A stretch of 64,000 nt of DNA, taken from the NCBI GenBank assembly GCA_021776615.1, contig JAJFFO010000002.1:62001-126000 (forward strand), in the 5' to 3' direction. The notes under the pieces are model-generated. The model was given only the letters and a program-made list of their open reading frames with translations. It had not been told where the DNA came from and did no database searches. Origin of the DNA: Robiginitomaculum sp. (GTDB lineage Bacteria; Pseudomonadota; Alphaproteobacteria; Caulobacterales; Maricaulaceae). Shown here one piece after another: positions 9,015 to 18,930 of the stretch; the first letter of the stretch is position 1; every line of letters starts with the position of its first letter. The translations under genes were made by a program, and so were the position numbers.

Positions 9015-9136
9015 ACACTGGGAATTTCCACGCTGAAACGCTTCGTGTCGTCCATAGGGCTTGCCCACATGTGCATTCAACTTTGGTGTGGATTCCGGCC
9101 TGCGCCGGAATGACGAATAGTGCGGGGGCGGCATAA
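9011..9136 (+). CDS. Possible 41-residue ORF containing a palindromic repeat
   Basis: An ATG at 9011 overlaps the nuoE stop (ATGA), and the frame runs 41 codons to a TAA at 9134-9136 that overlaps the ATG of the next gene (TAATG). The peptide includes VWIPACAGMT, the usual translation of a common proteobacterial palindromic repeat (see 9092-9111). The frame is therefore probably not an evolved protein but an insertion whose frame stays open. It may keep ribosomes moving from nuoE to the small membrane protein gene. No domain is visible. Confidence 0.3.
   Translation: MNTGNFHAETLRVVHRACPHVHSTLVWIPACAGMTNSAGAA
9092..9111. repeat. Palindromic intergenic repeat (ATTCCGGC-ctgc-GCCGGAAT)
   Basis: A perfect 8-bp inverted repeat with a 4-base loop, in the context GTGTGGATTCCGG...GGAATGACG. 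This matches the familiar dispersed palindromic elements of many proteobacteria that translate as WIPACAGMT on one strand and FRRRPEST on the other. Only one copy was found in this window. It lies inside the nuo operon between nuoE and the next small gene, so it would be transcribed as an RNA hairpin. Confidence 0.8.
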
Positions 9137-9378
9137 TGACCGAAACCCTAGCGAAAACACCAAAACCCCGCTCAAAATCGATGAGCGACAACCAGATACT
9201 GATTGCGCTGATCACTTTTGTGGAAATGCTCATTCTGGCTGGTTTGGCCGTAGGGTATTTTATGACCAAAGCAGCGGTGTGGATTCATGTCGGGGTGGCG
9301 GTATTGGTCATTGCCGGTGGATTGGTCATGGTTTTGAGTTGGCAGGACAGTAAAAAGAAGGGTGCAGGTAATGCTTGA
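9136..9378 (+). CDS. Small two-span membrane protein inside the nuo operon
   Basis: An 80-residue protein of unknown function. It has a basic N-terminus (TPKPRSKSM), two hydrophobic segments (about 22-45 and 49-68) joined by a short turn, and a Lys-rich end (SKKKGAGN). It has no cysteine ligands and does not match a core complex I subunit. It sits between nuoE and nuoF, its start overlaps the preceding short frame, and it overlaps nuoF by eight bases, so it is translated with the operon. It might be a complex I accessory or assembly protein; that is inferred from position only. Confidence 0.7.
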   Translation: MTETLAKTPKPRSKSMSDNQILIALITFVEMLILAGLAVGYFMTKAAVWIHVGVAVLVIAGGLVMVLSWQDSKKKGAGNA

Positions 9379-10669
9379 GGACAAGGATCGCATCTTTACC
9401 AATCTGTATGGTCTGCATGATCCGGGCCTGGCGGCCGCCAAAAAGCGCGGCGCGTGGAATGGCACCGCCGAGTTTATGGCGCTGGGCGATGAATGGATTG
9501 TTGAGCAGATAAAAGCTTCTGGCCTTCGTGGGCGCGGCGGTGCGGGTTTCCCGACAGGGCTTAAATGGTCGTTTATGCCAAAAGAAGTGGGGGAGCGCCC
9601 GCATTATCTTGTGGTCAATGCCGACGAGAGCGAGCCGGGCACCTGCAAGGACCGCGACATGATGCGTCACGATCCGCATTTGCTGATTGAAGGCTGCCTG
9701 ATTGCCTCTTTCGCTATGCGCGCCCATGCTTGTTACATTTATTTGCGCGGCGAATACATCGATGAGCGTATCGCGCTGCAAAAAGCCATTGATGAGGCCT
9801 ATGCCGCTGGTCTGGTTGGCAAAAATGCGTGCGGTTCTGGCTATGATTTTGATGTTTTTGTGCATCACGGTGCCGGGGCCTATATTTGCGGCGAGGAAAC
9901 CGCGCTTCTGGAGAGCCTTGAGGGCAAAAAGGGCCAGCCACGCCTGAAGCCGCCATTTCCCGCTAATGCCGGGCTTTATGGTTGTCCGACCACGGTGAAT
10001 AATGTCGAAAGCATCGCGGTTACGCCGACCATTTTGCGCCGCGGTGCGGGCTGGTTTTCCGGCTTTGGCCGTCCGGGCAATGCGGGCACCAAAGTGTTTT
10101 GCATATCCGGCCATGTGAATACGCCGTGCAATGTCGAAGAGGAAATGTCCATTCCTCTAAAAACCCTGATTGAGAAACACGCTGGCGGGGTTATTGGTGG
10201 TTGGGATAATTTGAAGGCTATCATACCGGGCGGCTCGTCTGTGCCATGCCTGCCCAAGGATATTTGCGACGATGTGCTGATGGATTTTGATGCCCTCAAA
10301 GAGCACAAATCCGGCCTTGGTACGGCGGCGGTGATTGTGATGGATCAAAGCACCGACATGGTGCGGGCGATTACCCGCCTTGCGTATTTCTACAAGCATG
10401 AAAGCTGCGGCCAATGCACGCCGTGCCGCGAAGGTACGGGCTGGATGTGGCGCGTGCTGACCCGCATGTGCGAAGGCAAAGCGCAAATGTCCGAAATCGA
10501 CATGCTGCTCGACGTCAGCCAGGAAATTGAAGGTCACACGATTTGCGCCCTTGGCGATGCCGCCGCATGGCCGGTGCAGGGGCTAATCCGGCATTTCAGA
10601 CACGAAATTGAAGACAAAATCACCAGCTATCGCGCGGATAAATCAATCCACGCTGTGGCAGCGGAGTAG
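9371..10669 (+). CDS. nuoF: NADH-quinone oxidoreductase subunit F
   Basis: NuoF binds NADH and FMN and starts electron flow into complex I. The 432-residue protein has the NADH-binding [16 protein letters not shown], the FMN-site region [15 protein letters not shown], and the 4Fe-4S cluster N3 ligands in [15 protein letters not shown] plus a later Cys in [11 protein letters not shown] chose the ATG at 9371 over a GTG three codons upstream; either way it overlaps the small membrane protein gene. It is followed after five bases by nuoG. Confidence 0.97.
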   Translation: MLEDKDRIFTNLYGLHDPGLAAAKKRGAWNGTAEFMALGDEWIVEQIKASGLRGRGGAGFPTGLKWSFMPKEVGERPHYLVVNADESEPGTCKDRDMMRHDPHLLIEGCLIASFAMRAHACYIYLRGEYIDERIALQKAIDEAYAAGLVGKNACGSGYDFDVFVHHGAGAYICGEETALLESLEGKKGQPRLKPPFPANAGLYGCPTTVNNVESIAVTPTILRRGAGWFSGFGRPGNAGTKVFCISGHVNTPCNVEEEMSIPLKTLIEKHAGGVIGGWDNLKAIIPGGSSVPCLPKDICDDVLMDFDALKEHKSGLGTAAVIVMDQSTDMVRAITRLAYFYKHESCGQCTPCREGTGWMWRVLTRMCEGKAQMSEIDMLLDVSQEIEGHTICALGDAAAWPVQGLIRHFRHEIEDKITSYRADKSIHAVAAE

Positions 10670-10674
10670 GGGCG

Positions 10675-12732
10675 ATGAGCGAGCTACGCAAAGTCAATGT
10701 TGATGGCAAGGAAATTGAAGTTCCGGGTCATTACACGCTAATGCAGGCGTGCGAGGAAGCTGGCGCGGAAATACCGCGGTTTTGCTATCATGAACGCCTG
10801 TCGGTGGCCGGTAATTGCCGCATGTGCCTGGTTGAATGGGTAGGCGCGCCAAAACCTATGGCTTCGTGCGCCATGTCGGTCAATGATTTGCGACCCAATC
10901 GCGATGGTTCACCGGCAGATATTCGTACCAGCAGTGCCGTGGTCAAAAAAGCCCGTGAAGGGGTGATGGAATTTTTGCTGATTAATCACCCGCTGGATTG
11001 CCCGATTTGCGATCAGGGCGGCGAGTGTGATTTGCAAGATCAGGCCATGGCCTATGGGCGCTCGCGCACCCGTTATGACGAGGACAAGCGCGCGGTTGAA
11101 GAAAAGAATATGGGCCCATTGGTGAAAACCAATATGACCCGCTGTATCCAGTGTACGCGCTGTGTGCGCTTTATATCCGAGGTCGCCGGTGTTGAAGAAT
11201 TAGGTTTGGTGAATCGCGGAGAAAGTGCAGAAATTACAACGTATTTGCAGCAAAACTTAAAGTCAGAACTTTCCGGCAATGTGATCGATTTGTGCCCGGT
11301 TGGCGCGCTGACCTCGCGGCCTTATGCGTTTAATGCGCGGCCTTGGGAATTGCGAAAATTCGAAAGCGTTGATGTGATGGACGCGGTTGGCTCGAACATC
11401 CGGGTTGATGTGCGCGGGCCAGAAGTTATGCGCATTTTGCCACGCGACAATGATGAAGTGAATGAAGAGTGGATTTCCGATAAAACCCGCTTCTGCTGGG
11501 ACGGGCTAAAGCGCCAACGTCTCGACACCCCCTATGTACGCAAAGCAGGCAAGCTTAGCCCGGCCAGTTGGGACGAGGCTTTAGGTGTTGTGGCCGAGCG
11601 CCTGAAAGGCGACCCGGAGCGCATTGGCGCGATTGCGGGCGATTTGTGCGACATGGAAAGCATGAAGGCATTGAAAGACCTGTTGGGATCCTTAGGCGTT
11701 TCCTCCATGGATTGCCGCCAGGACGGTGCTGCCATCGGCGAACAGGGCCGCGAAGGCTATGTGTTTAACTCCGGCATTGCTGGCATTGACGAGGCCGATG
11801 CAATTTTGCTGGTCGGCACCAATTTGCGCAAGGAAGCCCCGATTATTAACGCGCGCATTCGCGGCGCATGGCTGAATAATGGCACGCAAGTGGCGATGAT
11901 TGGCGAAGATGTGGATTTGACATATCCGGTTGAGCATCTTGGTTCAGGACCGGAGACCTTGGCCGGTCTGGCGACAAAGCGCGGCGGATTTGGCAAAGCG
12001 TTGCGCGATGCCAAACGGCCAATGGTGATTATTGGCATGGGCGCGTTGGCGCGCGCTGACGGGGCCAAGGTGTTGCGCAGTGTTGGCGAACTTGCGGCCA
12101 AGTTTAATATTGTCCGCGATGATTGGAACGGTTTTAACGTCCTGCACACCGCGGCGGCGCGGGTTGGTGGCCTCGATATTGGCTTTGTGCCGCACAATGG
12201 CGGTCGCGATACCGCAGGCCTTATCAAAGGCGCGGGCAAAGGCGAAATTGATACGGTTTACCTGCTCGGTGCTGACGAAATTGATACGCAAGCTTTGGGC
12301 GACGCCTTTGTGATTTATCAAGGCAGCCATGGCGATGCCGGGGCGCATCGCGCCGATGTGATATTGCCGGGTGCGGCCTATACCGAGAAAGAAGGGCTGT
12401 ACACCAATACCGAAGGACGAATGCAAGACGGCGTGCGCGCGGTTTTCCCCAAAGGTGAGGCCAAAGAAGACTGGGCCATTATCCGGGCGCTTTCCGAGCT
12501 TCTGGGCCGCACTTTGCCTTATGATGATTTGCCGGCACTGCGTAATACTATTCGTCGGCCCGATGCGGTGCCGTTTAATCCGGCAAAACTGGGTAAAGCC
12601 GGGGCCATGGCCAAGGGCAATTTTGTCTCGCCGATTGGCGACTATTTTCTAACCAACCCCATAGCGCGTGCCAGCATTACCATGGCGGCATGTTCCGCCA
12701 ATGTGGCCGGATTTGCGCAGGCGGCGGAGTGA
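10675..12732 (+). CDS. nuoG: NADH-quinone oxidoreductase subunit G
   Basis: NuoG is the 75 kDa subunit that carries the chain of iron-sulfur clusters between NuoF/NuoE and NuoI. The 685-residue protein begins with a 2Fe-2S ferredoxin domain (Cys in [17 protein letters not shown]), then a His/Cys-ligated 4Fe-4S site ([18 protein letters not shown]) and another with [13 protein letters not shown] and [12 protein letters not shown]. The remainder (about 220-685) is the molybdopterin-oxidoreductase-like domain, which in complex I has no active molybdenum site. Length is typical. It lies five bases after nuoF and five before nuoH. Confidence 0.97.
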   Translation: MSELRKVNVDGKEIEVPGHYTLMQACEEAGAEIPRFCYHERLSVAGNCRMCLVEWVGAPKPMASCAMSVNDLRPNRDGSPADIRTSSAVVKKAREGVMEFLLINHPLDCPICDQGGECDLQDQAMAYGRSRTRYDEDKRAVEEKNMGPLVKTNMTRCIQCTRCVRFISEVAGVEELGLVNRGESAEITTYLQQNLKSELSGNVIDLCPVGALTSRPYAFNARPWELRKFESVDVMDAVGSNIRVDVRGPEVMRILPRDNDEVNEEWISDKTRFCWDGLKRQRLDTPYVRKAGKLSPASWDEALGVVAERLKGDPERIGAIAGDLCDMESMKALKDLLGSLGVSSMDCRQDGAAIGEQGREGYVFNSGIAGIDEADAILLVGTNLRKEAPIINARIRGAWLNNGTQVAMIGEDVDLTYPVEHLGSGPETLAGLATKRGGFGKALRDAKRPMVIIGMGALARADGAKVLRSVGELAAKFNIVRDDWNGFNVLHTAAARVGGLDIGFVPHNGGRDTAGLIKGAGKGEIDTVYLLGADEIDTQALGDAFVIYQGSHGDAGAHRADVILPGAAYTEKEGLYTNTEGRMQDGVRAVFPKGEAKEDWAIIRALSELLGRTLPYDDLPALRNTIRRPDAVPFNPAKLGKAGAMAKGNFVSPIGDYFLTNPIARASITMAACSANVAGFAQAAE

Positions 12733-12737
12733 CGGGT

Positions 12738-13796
12738 ATGGCTGATTTTTTTGCACAAGCCTTTGACACCAGCACGCCGCTGGGCTGGTCCGTGGTAACG
12801 CTTCTCAAAGTCCTGGGCTTTGTGGTGGTATTGTTGGTTTCCTTGGCGTTTATTTTGCTGGCCGACCGCAAAATCTGGGCGGCGGTGCAAATGCGCAAAG
12901 GGCCTAATGTGGTTGGTGCGTTTGGCCTGTTGCAATCTTTTGCCGACTTTTTGAAATTTGTGTTCAAGGAAATTGTTATTCCGGCGGGCGCGGACAAAAT
13001 AGTCTTCGTGCTCGCACCATTTTTATCGCTAGTGCTGGCGTTTGTCGCTTGGGCGGTGATCCCGGTGGCTCCGGGCTGGGTCATTTCGGACCTTAATGTT
13101 GGCATATTGTATTTATTGGCGATGTCTTCGCTGGGCGTTTACGGCATCATTCTTGGCGGCTGGGCCAGCAATTCCAAATATCCGTTTTTGGGTGCGCTGC
13201 GTTCTACCGCGCAAATGGTCTCCTATGAAGTCTCCATCGGCTTTGTGATCGTCACTGTGCTGATGCTGGCGGGGACAATGAATTTGTCCGAAATTGTTGA
13301 GGCGCAAGCGGGCGGATTTTGGCATTGGTATGGTATTGCCTTATCGCCGATTACGCTGGTCATGCTGCCGATGATGGTGGTGTTTTTTATATCGGCTTTG
13401 GCGGAAACCAATCGCCCGCCGTTTGATTTGCCCGAAGCGGAATCTGAATTGGTAGCCGGCTATCAGGTTGAATATTCTTCAACGCTGTATTTGCTGTACA
13501 TGATTGGCGAATATTTGAACATTGTGTTGATGTGTTCCATGGTCACCATCTTGTTTTTGGGTGGCTGGAATGCGCCGATTGAAGTGGCGCCATTTAACTG
13601 GATACCGCCATTCTTCTGGTTTGCTATCAAAGTTCTAATGGTGTTTTTCATGTTTTCCATGGTTAAGGCCATTGTGCCGCGCTATCGCTATGACCAGCTC
13701 ATGCGGCTTGGCTGGAAAGTGTTTTTACCATTGTCGATGGGCGCGGTAATTTTGGTTGCCGCTTGGGTAGTTTTCGTGCAAGGAGCGGCAGTATGA
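12738..13796 (+). CDS. nuoH: NADH-quinone oxidoreductase subunit H
   Basis: NuoH is the membrane subunit that forms the quinone channel with NuoB and NuoD and links redox chemistry to proton pumping. The 352-residue product has eight or so hydrophobic spans. Family loops are present: [18 protein letters not shown] near residue 50 and [22 protein letters not shown] near 215-240, the latter rich in the conserved acidic residues. I chose the ATG at 12738, just past the nuoG stop, over an open frame that reaches back into nuoG. It overlaps nuoI by four bases. Confidence 0.96.
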   Translation: MADFFAQAFDTSTPLGWSVVTLLKVLGFVVVLLVSLAFILLADRKIWAAVQMRKGPNVVGAFGLLQSFADFLKFVFKEIVIPAGADKIVFVLAPFLSLVLAFVAWAVIPVAPGWVISDLNVGILYLLAMSSLGVYGIILGGWASNSKYPFLGALRSTAQMVSYEVSIGFVIVTVLMLAGTMNLSEIVEAQAGGFWHWYGIALSPITLVMLPMMVVFFISALAETNRPPFDLPEAESELVAGYQVEYSSTLYLLYMIGEYLNIVLMCSMVTILFLGGWNAPIEVAPFNWIPPFFWFAIKVLMVFFMFSMVKAIVPRYRYDQLMRLGWKVFLPLSMGAVILVAAWVVFVQGAAV

Positions 13797-14281
13797 ACGC
13801 GATAACACGGTTCATTCGCAGCGCCTTACTGCTGGATTTTGCCAAGGCTTTTATCTTGGCGATGCGGTATTTCTTTCGCCGCAAAGCGACCTTGAATTAC
13901 CCGTTTGAAAAAGGCCCGCTTAGCCCGCGCTTTCGCGGCCAGCACGCTTTGCGCCGTTATGATAGCGGCGAAGAACGTTGCATTGCCTGTAAATTGTGCG
14001 AGGCCATTTGCCCGGCGCAGGCGATCACCATTGAGGCGGAACCGCGCCAAGATGCATCGCGCCGTACGACGCGCTATGACATTGATATGACCAAGTGTAT
14101 TTATTGCGGTTTTTGCCAGGAGGCGTGCCCGGTGGATGCAATTGTTGAGGGGCCTAATTTTGAATTTGCGACGGAAACCCGCGAAGAACTTTTTTATGAC
14201 AAGTCGAAATTGTTAGACAATGGCGACCGCTGGGAAGGTGAGATTGCGCAAAATCTCAAACTCGACGAGCCATATCGGTAA
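13793..14281 (+). CDS. nuoI: NADH-quinone oxidoreductase subunit I
   Basis: NuoI is the ferredoxin-like subunit with the two 4Fe-4S clusters N6a and N6b that hand electrons to NuoB. The 162-residue product has both CxxCxxCxxxCP motifs: [13 protein letters not shown] and [15 protein letters not shown]. The N-terminal amphipathic helix anchors it to the membrane arm. The start overlaps the nuoH stop (ATGA). A 45-base gap follows before nuoJ, the widest between core nuo genes in the second half of the operon, without a clear hairpin. Confidence 0.97.
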   Translation: MNAITRFIRSALLLDFAKAFILAMRYFFRRKATLNYPFEKGPLSPRFRGQHALRRYDSGEERCIACKLCEAICPAQAITIEAEPRQDASRRTTRYDIDMTKCIYCGFCQEACPVDAIVEGPNFEFATETREELFYDKSKLLDNGDRWEGEIAQNLKLDEPYR

Positions 14282-14326
14282 AATGATGGGCGATAGGGAA
14301 ATTAATATGGGATATAGGGGCGCATA

Positions 14327-14947
14327 ATGGATCTGGCAGTGTTTCTCTCCGGGGCGGCGTTTTACGTTTTTGCCAGCGCGGCCATCGCGTTCGCGTTTAT
14401 GGTAGTCTCGGCGCGCAATCCGGTGCGCTCGGTACTCTTTCTCATCATGACATTTTTCTCCGCTGCTGGCCTGTTTGTGCTGTTGGGTGCCGAGTTTTTG
14501 GCGATGATTTTGATCATGGTCTATGTCGGCGCGGTGGCGGTGCTGTTCTTGTTCGTGGTGATGATGCTGGACGTGGATTTTGTTGAACTTCGTCAGGGGT
14601 TTTTGGACTATTTGCCACTTGGCGGTCTGCTGGGCTTTGTTTTGGCGGTCGAGCTTATTGTGCTGGGCGCAAGTTGGCGTGTCAGCGAAAAGGCGGCGGA
14701 TTTGCGACAAGCACCAATGGATAAAGACCAGGAAAACCTGCGGGCTTTTGCCGAAGTTTTATACACCGACTATGCGTTCTTCCTCGAAGCTGCCGGGCTG
14801 GTGCTTTTGGTGGCCATGATTGGAGCCATTGTGTTGACGAACTATCACAAAAAGGGCGTTAAGCGCCAAAACATATCGGCGCAGGTGGCACGTAAAGCCG
14901 AGGATGGCGTTGAGCTTGTCGATGTGAAGCCGGGCCAAGGGCTTTAG
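14327..14947 (+). CDS. nuoJ: NADH-quinone oxidoreductase subunit J
   Basis: NuoJ is an integral membrane subunit of complex I whose third helix takes part in coupling electron flow to the proton channels. The 206-residue protein has five predicted spans and the family signature region EFLAMILIMVYVGAVAVLFLFVVMMLD (about residues 55-85). The C-terminal 45 residues are polar and cytoplasmic (HKKGVKRQN...). Length and position between nuoI and nuoK are as expected. Ten or so bases separate it from nuoK. Confidence 0.95.
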   Translation: MDLAVFLSGAAFYVFASAAIAFAFMVVSARNPVRSVLFLIMTFFSAAGLFVLLGAEFLAMILIMVYVGAVAVLFLFVVMMLDVDFVELRQGFLDYLPLGGLLGFVLAVELIVLGASWRVSEKAADLRQAPMDKDQENLRAFAEVLYTDYAFFLEAAGLVLLVAMIGAIVLTNYHKKGVKRQNISAQVARKAEDGVELVDVKPGQGL

Positions 14948-14959
14948 AGGGAATTTGAT

Positions 14960-15268
14960 ATGGAAATCGGGCTAGCGCATTATCTGGCAGTTGCCGCCAT
15001 TATTTTCACCATCGGTGTTTTTGGCATTTTTGTGAATCGCAAAAACGTCATCATCATGATGATGTCGATTGAGCTGATTTTGCTATCGGTGAATATCAAT
15101 TTTGTCGCGTTTTCCGCGGCTTTGCACGATTTGGGCGGGCAGGTTTTTACGCTTTTTGTTTTGACCGTTGCAGCGGCTGAGGCGGCTGTCGGCTTGGCCA
15201 TTCTGGTGGTTTATTTTCGTAATCGCGGCAATATCGCCGTTGAAGACATCAATCTGATGAAGGGTTGA
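14960..15268 (+). CDS. nuoK: NADH-quinone oxidoreductase subunit K
   Basis: NuoK is a small three-span subunit of the membrane arm, homologous to MnhC/MrpC of cation antiporters. The 102-residue product has the conserved Glu residues in the second and third helices ([11 protein letters not shown] and [13 protein letters not shown]) that form part of the proton path. Length is typical (about 100). It is followed after seven bases by nuoL. Confidence 0.97.
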   Translation: MEIGLAHYLAVAAIIFTIGVFGIFVNRKNVIIMMMSIELILLSVNINFVAFSAALHDLGGQVFTLFVLTVAAAEAAVGLAILVVYFRNRGNIAVEDINLMKG

Positions 15269-15275
15269 GCGGACC

Positions 15276-17387
15276 ATGTATTTAATCATCGTATTTGGGC
15301 CGCTATTGGGCGCGCTGATTGCCGGGCTTTTCGGGCGCATCATTGGCGACAAACTGGCGCAGATTGTGACCACCGGCCTGTTACTGCTCTCGGCAATTTT
15401 GTCGATTTATGCCTTTAGCCAAGTCGCTTATGGCGGCCATGAACGCCTCATCCCGGTGATGAATTGGTTCTCCGTTGGCGGTTTTCACGCCGATTGGGCT
15501 TTGCGCATTGATACGCTAACCGCGGTTATGCTGGTGGTGGTGACTTTTGTGTCCGGCCTCGTGCATGTATATTCGTGGGGATATATGGCCGACGACCCGC
15601 ATAAAGCGCGGTTTTTCTCCTACCTGTCCTTCTTTACCTTTGCCATGCTGATGCTGGTAACGGCGGACAATTTCCTGCAAATGTTTTTTGGCTGGGAAGG
15701 CGTCGGGCTGGCGTCTTATTTGCTGATCGGGTTTTGGTATAAAAAGCCCGCAGCCAATGCTGCCGCGATCAAGGCTTTTGTTACCAACCGTGTTGGCGAT
15801 TTTGGCTTTGCCCTTGGTATTTTTACAATCTTTGCGGTATTTGGGTCGCTCGAATTCGATACCGTGTTTGCCGCCGTCCATGATAAAACCGAATTGGTTA
15901 TTCCGTTTTTATGGATGCAGTTTAACGCCATCGAATTGATAGCATTTCTGCTGTTCATCGGGGCGATGGGCAAGTCGGCGCAATTCTTCTTGCACGTCTG
16001 GTTGCCGGACGCCATGGAAGGCCCAACGCCGGTTTCGGCGCTTATCCATGCCGCCACCATGGTTACCGCCGGGGTGTTTTTGGTGGCCCGCGCCGCGCCG
16101 ATATTTGAACTGGCACCCGATGCCAGCCTGTTTGTCACCATCATTGGGGCGATGACCGCTTTCTTTGCGGCTACAATCGGTCTGGTGCAAAACGACATTA
16201 AACGGGTGATCGCCTATTCAACCTGTTCGCAACTTGGTTATATGTTTATGGCGGGCGGGCTGGGTATGTATGATGCCGCTATTTTCCACCTGTTCACCCA
16301 TGCTTTCTTTAAAGCGCTTTTATTCTTAGGCGCTGGTTCGGTGATTATCGGCCTGCACCATGAGCAGGATATGCGCAAAATGGGCGGCATTTACAAACGC
16401 ATGCCGCTGACCTGGATTGTCATGATTATCGGCACCATTGCGCTGACCGGTGTGGGTATTCCAGGTACTTCAATTGGCTTTGCCGGTTTCTTCTCCAAGG
16501 ACGCCATTATTGAAGGCGCGTGGGAAGCTGGTGCGGCGGGCACAGCATTTGGTTATCCGGCCTTCTGGGTTGGCATTGTCGCGGCCTTGATGACGTCGTT
16601 TTACTCGTGGCGGGTTATTTTCATGACCTTTCACGGCAAATATCGCGGCGATGATCACACATTTGATCATTCCAAAGAATCCCCGCGTTCAATGCTTATT
16701 CCCTTGGGGCTATTGTCTGCCGGGGCAATTTTTGCGGGCGTGCTGTTTGTCGGTGATTTTGTTGGCGATAAACAGGGGCAATTCTGGCGCGGTGCGACCG
16801 TGATTGAGGGCGTGCAGAGCCATGATGCGCCAATAGCCGATGCTCATGGCACAGCGGATGGCCATCAAGTGGCCGCCGCAAGTCACGACCCGTCCGCCAC
16901 TGAAATGGCAGAAGATCATAAAGCTGTCGACGGTGGGGGCCATCACGTGCCGCTTTGGGTGTTGTGGTCGCCCTTTGTCGTGACCCTGCTTGGGTTTATG
17001 ATTGCGTGGTTTATTTACATGATGCATGAGGGGCTTGGCGCGCGCATGGCGGCCCGCAGCCGCATTGTGCATCCGTTCTTGTATAATAAATGGTATTTCG
17101 ACGAGATTTACGATTTTGTGCTGGTGCGCGGCGCGCGCAAACTGGGCGATTTGTTCTGGAAAGGCGGCGACCAGCGTTTGATTGATGGTTATGGCCCCAA
17201 TGGTTTCGCTGCGGCTTCGCTCGCTTGGGCGCGGCAAATCGTCAAGCTGCAAACCGGTTTATTATATCATTATGCCTTTATCACATTGATTGGTTTGGTT
17301 GGTTTTATCACATGGGTGCTGCTCTCGGGCGCGACCGGGTCCTTGATTGGGGCCGGGATTGGGGCCGGGATTGGGGGAGGGCATTGA
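15276..17387 (+). CDS. nuoL: NADH-quinone oxidoreductase subunit L
   Basis: NuoL is the distal antiporter-like proton-pumping subunit of complex I. The 703-residue protein has the many-helix core with the key Glu in [17 protein letters not shown], the Lys in [36 protein letters not shown], and the discontinuous helix typical of the family. The C-terminus carries the long lateral helix region. A His-rich, Asp-rich loop (about residues 510-555, [17 protein letters not shown]...) is a variable insertion. The last residues are Gly/Ile repeats coded by a 12-bp tandem repeat. It overlaps nothing; nuoM starts two bases after its stop. Confidence 0.97.
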   Translation: MYLIIVFGPLLGALIAGLFGRIIGDKLAQIVTTGLLLLSAILSIYAFSQVAYGGHERLIPVMNWFSVGGFHADWALRIDTLTAVMLVVVTFVSGLVHVYSWGYMADDPHKARFFSYLSFFTFAMLMLVTADNFLQMFFGWEGVGLASYLLIGFWYKKPAANAAAIKAFVTNRVGDFGFALGIFTIFAVFGSLEFDTVFAAVHDKTELVIPFLWMQFNAIELIAFLLFIGAMGKSAQFFLHVWLPDAMEGPTPVSALIHAATMVTAGVFLVARAAPIFELAPDASLFVTIIGAMTAFFAATIGLVQNDIKRVIAYSTCSQLGYMFMAGGLGMYDAAIFHLFTHAFFKALLFLGAGSVIIGLHHEQDMRKMGGIYKRMPLTWIVMIIGTIALTGVGIPGTSIGFAGFFSKDAIIEGAWEAGAAGTAFGYPAFWVGIVAALMTSFYSWRVIFMTFHGKYRGDDHTFDHSKESPRSMLIPLGLLSAGAIFAGVLFVGDFVGDKQGQFWRGATVIEGVQSHDAPIADAHGTADGHQVAAASHDPSATEMAEDHKAVDGGGHHVPLWVLWSPFVVTLLGFMIAWFIYMMHEGLGARMAARSRIVHPFLYNKWYFDEIYDFVLVRGARKLGDLFWKGGDQRLIDGYGPNGFAAASLAWARQIVKLQTGLLYHYAFITLIGLVGFITWVLLSGATGSLIGAGIGAGIGGGH
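17346..17381 (+). repeat. 12-bp tandem repeat at the 3' end of nuoL
   Basis: Two perfect copies of ATTGGGGCCGGG and a third altered copy (ATTGGGGGAGGG) lie at the end of nuoL and code for GlyAlaGlyIle-type residues. Because the unit is four codons long, copy-number changes would lengthen or shorten the NuoL tail without a frameshift. Confidence 0.85.
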
Positions 17388-17388
17388 T

Positions 17389-18921
17389 ATGACAAATCTT
17401 CCCTATATTTTATCGCTGATTACGTTTTTGCCGCTGCTCGGCGCGTTATTGCTGGTGCTGTTTCGCATGGCCGCGCGCGGTGAAGATGCGGAGGTTATTG
17501 ATCGCAATGCGCCGGGCGTGGCGCTGTTTGCCAGCCTGATCACCTTCGCTTTGTCGATTTATGCGTTGTTTGCATTCGACATGAATGATTCCGGTTTTCA
17601 GTTTGTCGAAAAAGCGGAATGGTTTGGCGGTATGTCCTACCATATGGGCGTGGACGGTATCTCGCTTTCCCTGATCATACTGACCACATTTTTAATGCCG
17701 CTTTGCTTTATTGCCAGTTGGGGCGTGGTGAAAAAACGTGTTACCGAATACATGGTGGCGTTTCTCATCCTTGAATCGCTGATGGTCGGCGTGTTTTGCT
17801 CGCTCGACATTGTTTTATTCTACGTGTTTTTCGAAGCAGGCCTTATCCCCATGTTCCTGATCATCGGGGTTTGGGGCGGGCAAAATCGCGTCTACGCCGC
17901 GTATAAATTCTTCCTCTATACGCTGCTGGGGTCGGTGTTGATGCTGATTGCCATTGTGGCGATGATCCTGACCGCTGGTACCACTGATATGACGGCGTTG
18001 TTGGCGTATGACTTCCCGGTAAGCATGCAAACCTGGCTGTGGCTGGGTTTCTTTGCCTCCTTTGCGGTGAAAATGCCAATGTGGCCGGTGCACACCTGGT
18101 TGCCCGATGCGCACGTGCAGGCGCCAACGGCGGGCTCGGTTATTTTGGCCGGTGTGCTTTTGAAAATGGGCGGCTATGGCTTTATTCGTTTCTCTTTGCC
18201 GATGTTTCCCGATGCTTCGCAAACTTTCGCGCCTTTGGTTTTTACGCTTTCAGTGATTGCCATTATCTACACCTCGTTGGTGGCATTTCGGCAAACTGAC
18301 ATTAAGAAGCTGATCGCCTATTCCTCGGTGGCGCATATGGGTTTTGTCACCATTGGTATTTTCGCCATGAACACCATTGGCGTGCAAGGCGCTATGTTCC
18401 AGATGATCAGCCACGGTATTGTATCTGGCGCCTTGTTTTTGGCGGTTGGCGTCATTTATGACCGTATGCACACTCGCGAGATCGCCGCTTATGGCGGTTT
18501 GGCGCAACGCATGCCGGTTTATGCGACAGTGTTTATGCTGTTCACCATGGCCAATGTTGGCCTGCCGGGCACGTCAGGCTTCATTGGTGAATTTCTCACC
18601 ATGATGGGCGGGTATCTGGTCAATAGCTGGATCGCCTTTGGCGCCGCCTTCGGGGTGATCCTGTCGGCAGTCTATGCGCTAACGCTATATAAAAAAGTTG
18701 TCTATGGCACGATCACCAATCCAAAACTCGAAGACATTTCCGACATGGTACGCCGCGAGGTGATTGTGTTCGCTCCCTTGGTTGTTGCCACCATTGTGTT
18801 GGGGATTTGGCCTTCTCTTGTAACCGATATGACCGGCCCCGCTGTGGAGGCGCTTGTTGAAAACATAGCAAGTGCATCTGGCGATCTGGGCGATCTGGCC
18901 ACTCTGCCAACTGAACATTAG
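17389..18921 (+). CDS. nuoM: NADH-quinone oxidoreductase subunit M
   Basis: NuoM is the middle antiporter-like subunit of the membrane arm. The 510-residue product has about fourteen hydrophobic spans. The conserved Glu is in [18 protein letters not shown], and the Lys-containing stretch is [35 protein letters not shown], as in other NuoM proteins. I chose the ATG at 17389; the longer open frame runs back through the nuoL repeat. A nine-base gap leads to nuoN. Confidence 0.97.
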   Translation: MTNLPYILSLITFLPLLGALLLVLFRMAARGEDAEVIDRNAPGVALFASLITFALSIYALFAFDMNDSGFQFVEKAEWFGGMSYHMGVDGISLSLIILTTFLMPLCFIASWGVVKKRVTEYMVAFLILESLMVGVFCSLDIVLFYVFFEAGLIPMFLIIGVWGGQNRVYAAYKFFLYTLLGSVLMLIAIVAMILTAGTTDMTALLAYDFPVSMQTWLWLGFFASFAVKMPMWPVHTWLPDAHVQAPTAGSVILAGVLLKMGGYGFIRFSLPMFPDASQTFAPLVFTLSVIAIIYTSLVAFRQTDIKKLIAYSSVAHMGFVTIGIFAMNTIGVQGAMFQMISHGIVSGALFLAVGVIYDRMHTREIAAYGGLAQRMPVYATVFMLFTMANVGLPGTSGFIGEFLTMMGGYLVNSWIAFGAAFGVILSAVYALTLYKKVVYGTITNPKLEDISDMVRREVIVFAPLVVATIVLGIWPSLVTDMTGPAVEALVENIASASGDLGDLATLPTEH

Positions 18922-18930
18922 GAATTCGCG

